A stretch of DNA of 64,000 nt. Origin: Spiroplasma clarkii (GTDB lineage: Bacteria; Bacillota_I; Bacilli_A; Mycoplasmatales; Mycoplasmataceae). Each line of letters starts with the position of its first letter. Within the stretch, counting starts at the first letter, position 1. The notes beneath the pieces are model-generated. The model saw nothing but the letters and a program-made list of their open reading frames with translations, was not told where the DNA came from and did not search any database. Shown piece after piece: positions 1 to 9,984 of the stretch. The position numbers and the translations under genes were made by a program. The stretch is taken from the NCBI RefSeq assembly GCF_002795265.1, contig NZ_CP024870.1:806001-870000 (forward strand), in the 5' to 3' direction.

Positions 1-1
1 G

Positions 2-505
2 TCATGATTGGACAAGATTGGTTATGTTGATCAAGAACCACAAATATTAAGTGGAACAATTTATGCAAACATTGCTTATGGACTTGACAATGTTTCAAAT
101 GAAGACATAGTAATTGCTGCAAAAAAGGCAAAATTGCATGACTTAATTATGAGTTGATCTGATGGTTATGACACAATTTTATTTGAGTGTGGAAGTCAAT
201 TGTCAGGTGGACAAAAACAAAGATTAGTTATTGCTCGTTTGATTTTAAAAGACCCTGAGATTTTAATTTTAGATGAAGCTACTAGTGCTCTTGACAATAT
301 TGTGGAAGCGGAAATTCAAGCAGAACTTGAAAAACTTATGGTTGGTAGAACCACAATTGCAATTGCTCATCGTTTAAGTACAATAAAAAGTTTTGATAAA
401 ATTTTTGTACTTGAACCAAGAATGGGAATTGTTCAGATTGGAACCTTTGATGACTTAATTAGTAAACCAGGTTTATTTAAAAAATTATATGACATCTCAA
501 GTTAA
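2..505 (+). CDS. ABC transporter, C-terminal ATPase part (partial)
   Basis: This is the C-terminal end of an ABC transporter; the gene begins before the window. The reading frame is open from base 2 with TGA as Trp. In order one sees a Q-loop (GYVDQEP), the ABC signature LSGGQKQR, Walker B (ILILDEAT) with the D-loop SALD, and the H-loop AIAHRLS. The spacing and the sequence IYANIAYG after the Q-loop resemble exporter-type (MsbA/LmrA-like) fused membrane-ATPase proteins rather than import ATPases, but the membrane part is outside the window. It would hydrolyse ATP at the inner face of the membrane to power export. Substrate unknown. A hairpin terminator follows. Confidence 0.9.
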
Positions 506-520
506 AAATTTTAAAACTAA

Positions 521-549
521 AAATGCTTCCAAATATTTTAGAAGCATTT
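521..549 (+). terminator. Rho-independent terminator after ABC transporter
   Basis: Inverted repeat AAATGCTTC / GAAGCATTT followed by a T-run, 15 bases after the ABC transporter stop. The opposite strand also has A/T flanks, so it may serve the scrK end as well. Confidence 0.8.
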
Positions 550-577
550 TTTCTAATTATTTTTAATTGATGTGATC

Positions 578-1483
578 TTAATTGTCTAAGAAAGTTAATG
601 CTCCCTTATACTCAATACTTTTTTTAGCAAATTCGTTTGCTCCATTAATAATTCTACTTAATTCACTAGTCCAATCATTTGGATTTTCAAATTTTGCAAT
701 CTCATTAATAATGTAAGCAATGAAAGCATCACCAGCTCCAGTTGAGTCAACAGGATTTTGAGATTTTTTAATTTCAAAATGTTGTAAAATATTTTTATTT
801 GCAACAACACTTCCAAGGCTACCTAAAGTAATTAAGAAAGTTGCTTGTGGATAAAGTTCAATCATTTTTTTTAAACTGCTTTGATAATCTTTGACTTCTG
901 AAACTATCATAAGTTCTTCTTCATTCATTTTAATTAGATTGGCACTTTTTAAAAATGGTTTTACTTTTTCACAAAATTGTTTAACATCATTTTTTCATAA
1001 TAAGTTTCTTCAGTTTGGATCAAAGCAAATAAATTTTTTTGCAGCAATAGTAGCTTCAAGAATTTGATTATAATTTTCACATGGTTCTGCTGCTAAAAGT
1101 GATGTGGCACTACCAAAATGAAAGATATCAAAATCATTGATAGAATCTTTGATTGCAGCAAAACTTATTTTTTGATCTGCATCAAGAGCAAACTCAAAGT
1201 TTCTTTCACCTTCTCCTCAGATTGTTACAAATGCTAATGTTGTTTTGTTATTCTCAAGAACTTGCATTTTGTCATAACCAACATTATGCTTTTTTAAAAG
1301 ATTAATAATTTTTTGACCATTATCATCCTTACCTATTGCTCCATAAAATGAAGCACTCCCTTTTAAATGTCCAATTGAACAAGCTACATTAAGTGGAGCT
1401 CCCCCAACATTTTCTTCAATAACAGCATCACCTTGCTTGATTACATCAATTAAGGCTTCACCAATGCATAAAGTTTTTTTCAT
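578..1483 (-). CDS. scrK: Fructokinase-like PfkB sugar kinase of the sucrose operon
   Basis: A 301-residue PfkB-family kinase. The first family signature (GGAPLNVAC) lies at residues 27-35 and the second, with the catalytic Asp (DSTGAGDAF), at about residues 247-255. One in-frame TGA (Trp) sits near position 1216. It is the last gene of scrA-scrB-scrK, starting 24 bases after the scrB stop with an AGGAG-like site. In this operon its expected role is to phosphorylate the fructose released by ScrB from sucrose-6-phosphate, giving fructose-6-phosphate. Substrate is inferred from context; the fold and kinase class are clear. Confidence 0.88.
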
Positions 1484-1507
1484 ATTAATTCTCCTATTTT
1501 TTAAATT

Positions 1508-2938
1508 TTAACGGTTTACATCTGAAATTTCAACATTAATTTCTTTTGAGAATTCAATTTTATTTCAATCTCTAATGAAGAATCTTGATGTGAAGATGGT
1601 TTGATAATCATCTGCAAACATTTCAATTGAAGATCTGTCAATAAACATTTCAACAAATTGTTTGTCAATTTTTCTAATGGCATATCTTGGTGCTTCACAA
1701 GTTGAGTCAACAGGTTCAGATTGGTGAGTTCTGTCCATTGAAATTTCTTTACTGTCAAATTTTATATTCATAAATTCATTTTTATCATTTGAAATTTTTA
1801 TCTCTAAATCTCCAACTAGTTCAAATTTTAAATGCATAACTTGTTTGTCTTTAATTTCTGTAACTGTTTTTTTAGTTTTATTAGTTAAAATGTTTTTACA
1901 ATACTCAGCTAGAGGTTTTTGTACTAAAACATTTTTGTTTCAGCTCAATTCTCTTGGTATGGTCATAATTGAATGTCAAGCAAATTGGTCAGTTGGATAT
2001 TGAACATCAACATTTCCAAATCATGCTAGCAACACTAATTTTTTATCTACTCAATAAGTTTGGGGTGCATAAAAATCATACCCATAATCCATTGTGACCA
2101 TTTCAAACTCTTCCTTTAACTTGTTGTTTTCAAAATCAAATTCCTTAATTGCAGTATAAACAACATTTCTAGTACTGTTTAATTCATATTTGTCATCATT
2201 TTTAAATCATCCTTCTGAAGAAATCATAAATAAAATTTTATCTTCAAGAGGATCTAGGTTGGGACATTCTCACATATGACCATAGTCCACATTAAGACTA
2301 GAAGTTAATGTTTTAAAGTAAGTGAATTTTTCTGGTGTTTGCATTTCATAAAATACTAAACCACCTTTTTTGGTATCACGACATTGAGCTCCAAAAACTA
2401 AATACTTTTTACCTTGGTATTCAAAGATTTTTGGGTCACGAACATGAGCTGTGAATCTTTCAAAGTCATTTTCTACAACCACTTCTTTGTTGATGATTTT
2501 CCCATTGACAAAGTCAGCAGCAATTTGAACTTCTTCAATAACATTTCCATTACCATCTTCATTATTTCCTGTATAATAAATTTTTACTTTATCACCAAAG
2601 TCATAGGCACTTCCTGAAAAAGCACCTCCTGCTTCTTTGGGATGATCGGGAATAATTGATTCTCCATGATCGTGATAATTTACAAAGTCTGAAGTTGTTA
2701 CATAGAGTCAGTGTTTAAAACCATGATATGGTTGTAAGGGACTTCATTGGTAGTGAATGTGGTGAACTCCATCTTTAAATAATAATCCATTGGGATCATT
2801 CATCAATCCATTTGGAGGTGCTAAGTGAAATACTGGTCGATAATATTTATCACTTGCTACTAAATTATTATATGCATCAATATCTTTTTGTTTATGTTGA
2901 TTGCTTTTTATTCAAATTAATTCGGGTTTTAATTTCAT
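1508..2938 (-). CDS. scrB: Sucrose-6-phosphate hydrolase (GH32)
   Basis: A 476-residue glycoside hydrolase of family 32. The nucleophile motif NDPNG is at residues 47-51 (Asp48), the RDP motif is at about residues 167-169, and the acid/base motif WECPN at residues 223-227 (Glu224, preceded by a TGA-coded Trp). The C-terminal part contains the SSIEMF-type beta-sandwich sequence seen in the family. The length is normal. It cleaves sucrose-6-phosphate made by ScrA into glucose-6-phosphate and fructose in the cytoplasm. It starts 21 bases after scrA with a GGAGAG site. Confidence 0.93.
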
Positions 2939-2959
2939 ATTTTTCTCTCCTCTTTTTAA

Positions 2960-4483
2960 TTAGTCAGTTTTTAAAATTGGACTAAAGTCTTTTTCAAGAA
3001 TTGATTTTGATAAACTTTTAAAATAGTTGACTCTTGACAATAACATTGTGGCTAAAAAGGTTGTTCCAATTGTTGCCACCAAAGCCACAGCCATTCACAA
3101 GAAGCCACCCCCACTTAAAGTTGTTATCCCAAAGTTAGCATAATCTGGGACATTTGCTTGGGGGATCACTGATAGAAAAATTAATAGTGATGAAGTTCCT
3201 AAAATCGCTAACACTCCTGTTGAAGTGGTAATAACTGCTCCCACTGCAGAACCAATACTTGCAGCAATAACTGGATACAAGAAGCGTAGAGAAAATCCAA
3301 ATAAGGCAGGTTCAGTTGAACCACTTGCAAAGGCAATTAAGTATGAAGGAGTGGCAGTTTTTTGTAACTCTTTATTTTTACTGTGAATTAAAGCAACTGC
3401 TAAAGTACTTGTAGCTACTGCAATATTTAATTGTGTAAACAAAGCCATCATTGTGGTAGCATTGTAGGCAGCAAATTGTTGTAAGTTAATAACTACAAAG
3501 ATTTGAATAAAACCAGTCACCACAGTTCATGGTAGTATTAAGCCAAAGATTGGGTTAAAAACATATTTTGCCACTTGGTGAGTTGTAGCTCACAAAACTC
3601 CAATATTCATTCCATAAGTAATTAGCATCCCAATTGGAGCAATAACTAGTAGTGCTACAAAAAATGTAATAATTGTGACTGCAGGAATTCCTATTAGTTG
3701 TTTAATGACACCTCATTTTATTTTATTGACAAGTCTTTCCAAGTAAACTCCCATAAAACCAATTCCTACAAGAGGCAGAATTTGCCCTTCAAAAGAAATT
3801 TTTCAAGGATAACCACTCACTAAATTACTAAATGAAAAGTCTGTTCCAGTTCATTTAAATAAATCGTTGCCACTTTGCATAAACAGTAAAGTGCTACTTA
3901 AATCTTTTGCACATAAAACTATTCCAAGACTAATTCCAATTGCTTGTCTCCCATTCATCATTTTAAAAATTGATCATGGAATTAGGATTGAAAATCCTAA
4001 AACTAATGCATTTTGTAAGATTGCAAACATCTCATAAACTGGATTATTTTCATCAATTAATTTAATCACATTGGTAATTGTGGCAACAATTCCCAAAGTA
4101 ATCAAAAATGGTACTATTGGAGTGACAATAACCCCAATTCCATTTATAAATGCTTTTAAACCACCTTTTTTGGGTTTTAATTCAACATCAAATAAGTTGG
4201 CAACTCTATTAACTGAAATACCTAAACTGGTTAAGTATTCTTTGTTAAAACTTTCAATGTCTTTTGGTATTAAAAGTTGTATGACATCACCTTTTAAAAG
4301 TACTCCATTGTGAAATTCAAGTTTTTCAATTTCCTCTAGATTAACTAATTGTGGATCTTTTAAGACAATTCTTAATCGGGTTGCACAGTGATTAATGCTG
4401 ATAATGTTTTCTGAACCACCAAGATTCTTATTTAATATCTTAAAAGCTTCATTATTTTTGCTTTTTTGTTTAAATAAATTCAT
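2960..4483 (-). CDS. scrA: PTS sucrose-type EIIBC permease
   Basis: A 507-residue fused EIIB-EIIC of the glucose/sucrose PTS class. The EIIB domain occupies roughly residues 1-90 with the phosphocysteine in NHCATRLRI (Cys33); the EIIC membrane domain with many hydrophobic helices follows from about residue 120. No EIIA domain is fused, so phosphate must come from a separate EIIA. The start at 4483 has a GAAAGGA site; an in-frame start upstream (4519) would pass through the palindrome and has no such site. It imports and phosphorylates sucrose (specificity inferred from the scrB and scrK neighbours). Confidence 0.9.
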
Positions 4484-4498
4484 TATTTTTTCCTTTCT

Positions 4499-4520
4499 AT
4501 TGAAATGACTCCATTTCAAT
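4499..4520 (-). promoter_or_regulatory. Palindrome in the scr leader (operator or RNA hairpin)
   Basis: Perfect 9-bp inverted repeat ATTGAAATG / CATTTCAAT with a 4-base spacer, immediately upstream of the scrA ribosome binding site (4491-4497). A possible promoter lies behind it: -35 TTGAAA (4548-4553) and -10 TTAAAT (4524-4529), 18 bases apart. The repeat would overlap the start of the transcript, which fits a repressor operator, or a hairpin that hides the ribosome binding site. Confidence 0.6.
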
Positions 4521-4615
4521 ATTATTTAATCACAAAAATCGAAAAAATTTCAAAATTGTTTAGAAATATTTGTTAAATTTGAATAAAATTTATTTTTTTA
4601 TATAAAATTAGGCAA

Positions 4616-4641
4616 ATAAAAAAGTGTGCCTAAGCACACTT
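4616..4641 (-). terminator. Terminator of the kinase-deoR operon
   Basis: Perfect hairpin (AAGTGTGC stem and CTTA/CTAA loop) overlapping the deoR-type stop codon, followed on the minus strand by six T. It separates the kinase-regulator operon from the sucrose operon. Confidence 0.85.
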
Positions 4642-5338
4642 ATTCAGAAATAATTACTACTTCATTTTTTGTTGCAAATTTAATAAATGACTTTTTGTCG
4701 AATTTTGATTCGTCAGCTAAGACAAAAACAAATTTTGACCTTTCGATTACTTTTCGCTTGATTTGTAAATCATCCATGCGAGTAGTATAGCAATTAAAAC
4801 TTTGATCGACTGATGATACTTCTAAAAATGCAATATCAAAATTGTATTTTTCTATGAAATCTACAGCACTGTACCCTACCAATGAATGGTTGGCAATATT
4901 GTAGTTTCCACCAACTAAAACAATATCTCTAAATCCTTTTTCATATAATTTTATAAATATTGGAATTGAGTTTGTTAAAATATTTATCATCAAATCTACC
5001 GTTAGCAAATCTGCTAAAAAATCAATTGTGGTTCCGCCATCTAAAAAGATTGACTCACCTGGTTTGATACAGTAAAAGGCTTTTCTTGCTATTTCTTTTT
5101 TTTGTTCAATGTTTATGTTTGCTGTTTCTAAATAGGGAATTTCCTTAACAAGTGGAGCTGAGAGAATTTGGTAGGCACCAAATTCTTTAACTATTTTACC
5201 ACCCTTTTCCAGGTTGTTTAGAATCCTACGTGTAGTAGATTCAGGAATGTTAACATGTCCCTGTAATTCTTTAAAAGTTATGTTATTAAATTGTTTGATT
5301 GTTTCCAAGACAACTTTATAATTGTTTTTCTTTTCCAT
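4640..5338 (-). CDS. DeoR-family transcriptional regulator
   Basis: A 232-residue repressor. An N-terminal winged helix-turn-helix is seen at residues ~5-55 (ITFKELQGHVNIPESTTRR region), followed by the DeoR sugar-phosphate sensor domain with IFLDGGTT, ILTNS and VLVGG motifs and the family's C-terminal ADESKFDKKSF motif. It starts 10 bases after the PfkB kinase stop with a GGAG site; an earlier in-frame start would lie inside the kinase gene. It probably senses a phosphorylated sugar from that kinase and controls its own operon through the palindrome at 6335-6365, and perhaps the sucrose operon next to it. Confidence 0.88.
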   Translation of the reverse strand: MEKKNNYKVVLETIKQFNNITFKELQGHVNIPESTTRRILNNLEKGGKIVKEFGAYQILSAPLVKEIPYLETANINIEQKKEIARKAFYCIKPGESIFLDGGTTIDFLADLLTVDLMINILTNSIPIFIKLYEKGFRDIVLVGGNYNIANHSLVGYSAVDFIEKYNFDIAFLEVSSVDQSFNCYTTRMDDLQIKRKVIERSKFVFVLADESKFDKKSFIKFATKNEVVIISE

Positions 5339-5348
5339 AAATACTCCT

Positions 5349-6275
5349 TTAAAATTGAATTTTGTCATCTTCTCAATATGAATCTTTTAAGAAACCAAGA
5401 GCACCTTTATTTTTTAGGCTTTTTTCAACAGTAATTAGTGCTTGATTCATTGCTTCAATAATTGCTTTTTTGTTAATTACTTTTCCATAGATATTGTTGA
5501 CAAATGAACTTACTAGAATGTCACCAGCTCCAGTTGCATCTTCAATATCATTAATAATTTGATGTTCAAAATTAATTTTATCTTTATTTCAATAAATTTC
5601 AATTTGTTTATTCTCTTTGGTATTTATCAAGACTGCTTTTGTTTTGATTGAACTGCGAATATCAACTTTAACACCCAAAAGGTCGGCACTTTTTTCAAGT
5701 AAGTCAATGTCACTGTCCTTTAATTTTAAAAAGTCGGCATTTTTAATAAATTCCTGAGCTCTTTGATAGTAATTTGCATCACTTTTTCAAATATCTTTAC
5801 GGTAATTCGGATCAAAAACAATTGTTTTTTTCTTAGCAGCTGCAGATCTCAAAATACTTAAATAAACATTACTAAAGTAATTTTCCTCTCATAAGTAGAA
5901 GGCACTTGTGAAGCTTATTACATCATATTCATCTATGTCTATTGGAGATAGTTTACTAAAGTTATCTAAATTTTTGTAGATAAATTTAAATTCAACTGAT
6001 TTATCACTTTTAGTACGTACCATAGCTTTAATAGTAAAGTTGTCATTAACTGTAATTGGTATTAGATTAATCTTATTTTTTAGTAAAAAACTTTTGATTT
6101 TTTTACCATGCTCATCACTACCAACATTGCTAAGCAATGTTGAAGTGTTATCATCAGATTGTGCATAAATTGTTGCATAATTTAGTGCAGCCCCACCAAT
6201 TATGTTAAAGATTTTGTCTTTATCTGGCCTTATAATTATATCTATTAATGATTCCCCAACACTTAAACTTTTCAT
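5349..6275 (-). CDS. PfkB-family carbohydrate kinase
   Basis: A 308-residue ribokinase/fructokinase-type enzyme. The N-terminal signature IGGAALNYA and the C-terminal catalytic motif DATGAGD are both present; two Trp residues are coded by TGA. It is more distant from the scr fructokinase than expected for a simple copy, so the substrate (another sugar or nucleoside) is not clear. The start at 6275 is chosen because AGGAGAA lies 6-8 bases upstream. It forms a two-gene operon with the following DeoR regulator. Confidence 0.83.
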
Positions 6276-6334
6276 ATACAATTCTCCTTTTTTTTCATTA
6301 TATTTTAAAATATTAAAATATTTACTTTTTTTTC

Positions 6335-6365
6335 ATATTTTTTTGGTCATACACCAAAAAAATAT
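6335..6365 (-). promoter_or_regulatory. Perfect 13-bp palindrome upstream of the kinase-deoR operon
   Basis: Arms ATATTTTTTTGGT and ACCAAAAAAATAT, identical in reverse complement, with a 5-base spacer, 60 bases upstream of the kinase start. Position and symmetry fit an operator for the regulator encoded in the same operon. The TTTGGT half-site resembles the TTTTGGTTG repeats upstream of the fru operon. Confidence 0.65.
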
Positions 6366-6561
6366 TTAAACTAACAGGATAAAATACTAGCATAGTGTGC
6401 AATTTTGGAAAGTTATATAAAAAGTCAGTTAAAATTAGATAATTAATTAACTAAACTTATTGTTTTAAAATTTTATAAAAATTTCAAAATTAACTGTACA
6501 AAATTTGTTTTCCTACATAATGTTTTATTCCCAACGTTTGTTAAACTAAATTTTTTAAAGT

Positions 6562-6586
6562 CACAGTTATTTTTAAAATAACTGTG
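6562..6586. repeat. Perfect hairpin, 12-bp arms
   Basis: CACAGTTATTTT and AAAATAACTGTG around a single central T. It could end a transcript from either side or be a protein-binding palindrome; the T-tract beyond it on the minus strand is weak. Confidence 0.6.
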
Positions 6587-6784
6587 GCACATCACTCATT
6601 TTCTTCAAACAATTTAATGTTTAAATATTTCTGTTCTCTTAAATATAATTTATTAGCTTAATCTCTATTTGATAGTTTTATAATAATCTTGAAATTAACA
6701 CATCTTCTCAAAATCCTTATCAAATATTAGATAGAAAGCAAAAGTTCAATACTTTAGTTCAGTATTTTTTAGAGGCAAACTATA

Positions 6785-6860
6785 ACCCATCAAATTCATA
6801 AAATAGCTGTTTTTTTATGTATTCAAAACTTTAATTTTATGAAATTAGATGGGTGTAACT
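6785..6860. repeat. Long imperfect inverted repeat
   Basis: ACCCATC followed by AATTCATAAAAT on one side pairs with ATTTTATGAAATTAGATGGGT on the other, about 20 paired bases with a 30-base loop; weaker pairing continues outward (AGAGGCAAACTA against AGAGAAGACTAG on the other side). This would make a long stem in an RNA of either strand. Confidence 0.55.
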
Positions 6861-7137
6861 AGTCTTCTCTTTGAAATAATACCTTTGAAATTAATTTCGA
6901 TTTAAAAAACCTTACATTTAAAAAGTTTTTTAATAAATTAAGACTATATTTTTCCCTTTACTTTCATATATTTATATTATCATAATTTTTAGAAAAATTT
7001 AAATAACAACCAAAATAGAATGAAATAAATTGGTCAAGTTACCTATAAAAGTTGTAAAGACTTTGATTCAACACAAATTTACACTTTTAATAGGTTTTTA
7101 TGATTAAATATAAGAATTTCCCCCATTAAAACATAAT

Positions 7138-7168
7138 AAAAGATAGCTTTATTTGTTGCTATCTTTTC
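7138..7168 (-). terminator. Terminator of the 7149-8297 gene
   Basis: AAAAGATAGC / GCTATCTTTT hairpin overlapping the stop codon; the second arm ends in T residues on the minus strand. Confidence 0.75.
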
Positions 7169-8297
7169 TCATTTTTTTAAGTGCAATACTTGCAGATCTT
7201 CTATTAACATTATATAAATTTTGATCTACTTTTAAATCTACTTTTGGTAAACCTGGATTAGTGTAATCTTTTGCAAAAAAATTAATATTTCTATGACGAT
7301 TTGTTCATAAAATTGGATTTGATTTAGAATCTTTAAATTCAATTTGTTTAATTGCTTTGCTTATTACCCTGTCTGTTTGGAAATTAAATTTCATCAGCTT
7401 CATGATGTCTTTTGTTGGTATACAACGATAACCATAGTTTTCTCAAATTACTTTTCTCATTTCAATAGCATTACTTGCAGTTTTTGTGGCAAAAACTCAC
7501 TCTACATCAATAAATAATGTTTCAGCTAGTAGAGATTTAAAGTTTTCTGCAATATAAGCATTAGTTTTAAAGAGCTCATATTTATTAATGAAATCAACCA
7601 TTGGTTTAGACCTTAAGAAAAACTCCTTTTCATCTCCAAAACGAATGACATCTCCATCATCAATGTTGTTAAAAACTTGCTTTACTTTTTCAATAAAATC
7701 ATCTTGATTTGTAAAAATTGAATGTAGAATTTCAAGGTAATGCTTGTGCTCTGCTAATTCTTCTGCTTTAACTTCATAGTTAATATACTCATAGTATTTT
7801 TCACGAATTAAGTTAATTGCATTTAAAGCAACTACAGTTAAAAGTTCACTTTTGCTAGCATTTGGTTTATTAAATTTATCATAATGGGACCCAATGATAA
7901 AACTTTGGTCCAATTTATGATCTGCAGGAGTAAGTTTGACAATTGGGAATAAAAATGGATAAACACATTTAATTGTATAAAATCAGTTATTTGATTTTTG
8001 AATTTTACCACAAATTGGTAAAATTAGTTTATTAAAATCAAGTAACTCTTCATCAGTGAAACCAATAAGTGCATCTATTTGGAGATCCATATTGGGTATT
8101 TTTTTTCTAAAATTAGGATAATATTTGTTAAAACTTAGACTTTCCTCATCCCACTTACCTGCTAAGAGATTTTTGATTACTTGTAGTTGTTTTATATCAT
8201 AAAATTTACCAGCAACTAGTTTTTGATATTTATCAAAAATGTATGTCTGCACTCCTGGTTTTATAAAATTTTTTAGAATAATTTTTCTTACTTGCAT
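7149..8297 (-). CDS. Hypothetical protein, 382 residues
   Basis: Function not recognised. The frame is open over 383 codons with TGA-coded Trp residues. No signal peptide or membrane segments; the protein is charged, with Lys/Asp/Asn-rich soluble sequence and a basic C-terminus (residues ~340-382). The start at 8297 is chosen because GAGGTGA lies 6 bases upstream; a GTG inside that site is less likely. A good promoter with TGG-TATAAT sits at 8324-8329. It is a single-gene unit with its own terminator. Possibly cytoplasmic and specific to the Mesoplasma/Spiroplasma lineage. Confidence 0.72.
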
Positions 8298-8323
8298 GAT
8301 GTTCACCTCAATAAATTAGTTAT

Positions 8324-8329
8324 ATTATA
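8324..8329 (-). promoter_or_regulatory. -10 box (TATAAT, extended TGG) for 7149-8297
   Basis: Reverse-strand TGGTATAAT, 27-32 bases before the start codon. No clear -35 box, as often with an extended -10. Confidence 0.6.
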
Positions 8330-8470
8330 CCAAAAATAGCAGTAAAAATAAACATCATTGGGGGTATGGATTGATTTTATTTGATATTAGTTGAGTGATT
8401 ATTTGGAATCATTTGGCTTTAAATGGTACTATAAGTTTAATAAAACTTGTAATTTATTTTTTCACCATAG

Positions 8471-8501
8471 TTAAAAAAAGCCAATAAAACTGAGTTTATT
8501 G
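8471..8501 (-). terminator. Terminator of the 8496-9197 gene
   Basis: CAATAAA / TTTATTG stem overlapping the stop codon, followed by seven T on the minus strand. Confidence 0.7.
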
Positions 8502-9197
8502 TCTAAATAAATTAATAATTTCACAAAGTGTTTGCATTTGAGTTAAAAGTCCCATAATTTTTCAATAGTTTAAAGTCATGTCATTGGTTTGTAAAAAAAG
8601 ATCATGATTTTCCATATAATTTGCTTCAAATTTTTCAATACTAGTTTCTAGGGTTCTGCTTCAAGTGTCTAAATCTTCATTTGCTAAATTTGTGCTAAAA
8701 CTTTTGATTATTTTTGTATCAAAAACTTCATTTAAAACTATTTTATTGTCCAAAATTTGTTTTAAATAAATTTTAAGTTTTTTGAAAATAAAACCAACAA
8801 CCTGATCATAATCAGGTACTTTTTGGTTTTGACTAATAAAATCATAACAAAATCTGATTAAATTATCTGTAATTAAAAAAGTTTCTTTTAAAGAATAAAG
8901 TTTGCTAGTTAAATCATAAGCATTAACAGCTTGTCCCTCATTAATCAATTTAACTAATAAAAATGATGCATCTTCATAAGCAAAGTAAAATTCATCCCTA
9001 ACTTCTTGAAAGGTATCTAAATATTCTAAATTAAACAATTTTTCTTTAATCTTTTGTAATTTATTAAATTCAATTTGGTTGCTTGCAAAAGCTTCATTTA
9101 CTAAGTCTAGTCAAATAAATGCATAACTGGTTGTTATTTCAAAGTATTTTAAAACTTTTGGTAAGTGCTCTGCTGTGAAATTGTACTTGCCTAACAT
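8496..9197 (-). CDS. Hypothetical protein, 233 residues
   Basis: Not recognised. A soluble, acidic, probably all-helical protein rich in Leu, Phe and Tyr, without signal peptide or membrane segments. Three Trp residues, all coded by TGA. Start at 9197 with AAGGTGGT nine bases upstream. It is divergent from the similarly sized unknown gene at 9261-9956; the 63-base gap must hold both promoters. The two proteins share length and composition, but I see no convincing sequence match between them. Confidence 0.68.
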
Positions 9198-9260
9198 ATT
9201 TTTGACCACCTTATCTATAAATACTATATAATAAAAACAGTTGAGGAGCTGAACTTTTTT

Positions 9261-9956
9261 ATGATAAACTTATTTAAACCTTTTGAACCTTCTTTGGTAA
9301 ACTTGACAGATTTAAAGAATGTGAATCCCTTTTGAAGTAAATCTTTAAAGCAAAGAGTTTCAAAATTAAATAAATGACTTGTTAAGTTTAGTGGAAACTC
9401 TCAGAACTTTGAGATTAAATCATTTACAAATTATGAGGAATACCCTAATTTATTTAAACAAGTGGATCATTTTAAAAGTTTTCTTAATCAAAAGTACTCA
9501 TTAATAAAAACATCAACTAAAATGCTTTCTAAATTTCAAAAGTTAATTGATAACTATTGTGCTACTTTAGGAATTATTAAGGCAATTGAAATTATTTGCA
9601 ACTACTATCAATCAATTAATTATGAAAACATCAGTCACAAAAAATTATTTATTATTGATACTTCAAATGAAATTATTGAAAAGTATTTACAAAGTTTTAG
9701 AAAAAAACTTGAGACAGTTTTAAAAAAAGATAAGTATATTGACTTATGTTTTAATAACATTGTTTGCACTGATAGTTCATTAACAAACACTTTTGTTTTT
9801 GTTGGTTTAACTTTAAAGTATGTCAGCATTTTATTTAAAAAAAAGAAACTTTCAGAAGAAGATTTCATTGGTTTAAATGCTGCGATGATTGAATATTATG
9901 CCTTTATTAATGACTTTTCTCAAGTGATGAATACTTTTATCAATTCTGTCTATTAA
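9261..9956 (+). CDS. Hypothetical protein, 231 residues
   Basis: Not recognised. One of the few plus-strand genes. ATG at 9261 is preceded by GAGGAG about 12 bases away. The sequence is basic at the N-terminus (residues 1-60, with TGA-coded Trp) and then mostly helical, without membrane segments or a signal peptide. It is convergent with aspS and shares the bidirectional terminator at 9955-9981. Confidence 0.68.
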
Positions 9957-9981
9957 AAAAATCTGGAAGCCAGATTTTTTT
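9955..9981. terminator. Bidirectional terminator between 9261-9956 gene and aspS
   Basis: AAAAAAATCTGG-AAG-CCAGATTTTTTT: a perfect stem with T-runs on both strands between two convergent genes. Confidence 0.9.
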
Positions 9982-9984
9982 AAT

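Larger units (their letters stand above)
6276..7148. other. 873-base gene-free region with several hairpins
   Basis: No convincing protein gene on either strand. It holds the palindrome at 6335-6365, a perfect hairpin at 6562-6586, a short hairpin AATACT/AGTATT near 6753-6771, a long imperfect inverted repeat at about 6785-6860, and one copy of the fru-type sequence AACAACCAAAA at 7005-7015. On the minus strand the folded elements run from about 6970 to 6560 and end with the 6562-6586 hairpin, as expected of an untranslated RNA, but no known RNA family is recognised. Confidence 0.5.

Noticed and set aside
6276-7148. tmRNA, RNase P RNA or SRP RNA
   Set aside because: The stems do not show the conserved core sequences of these RNAs or a CCA-type end.
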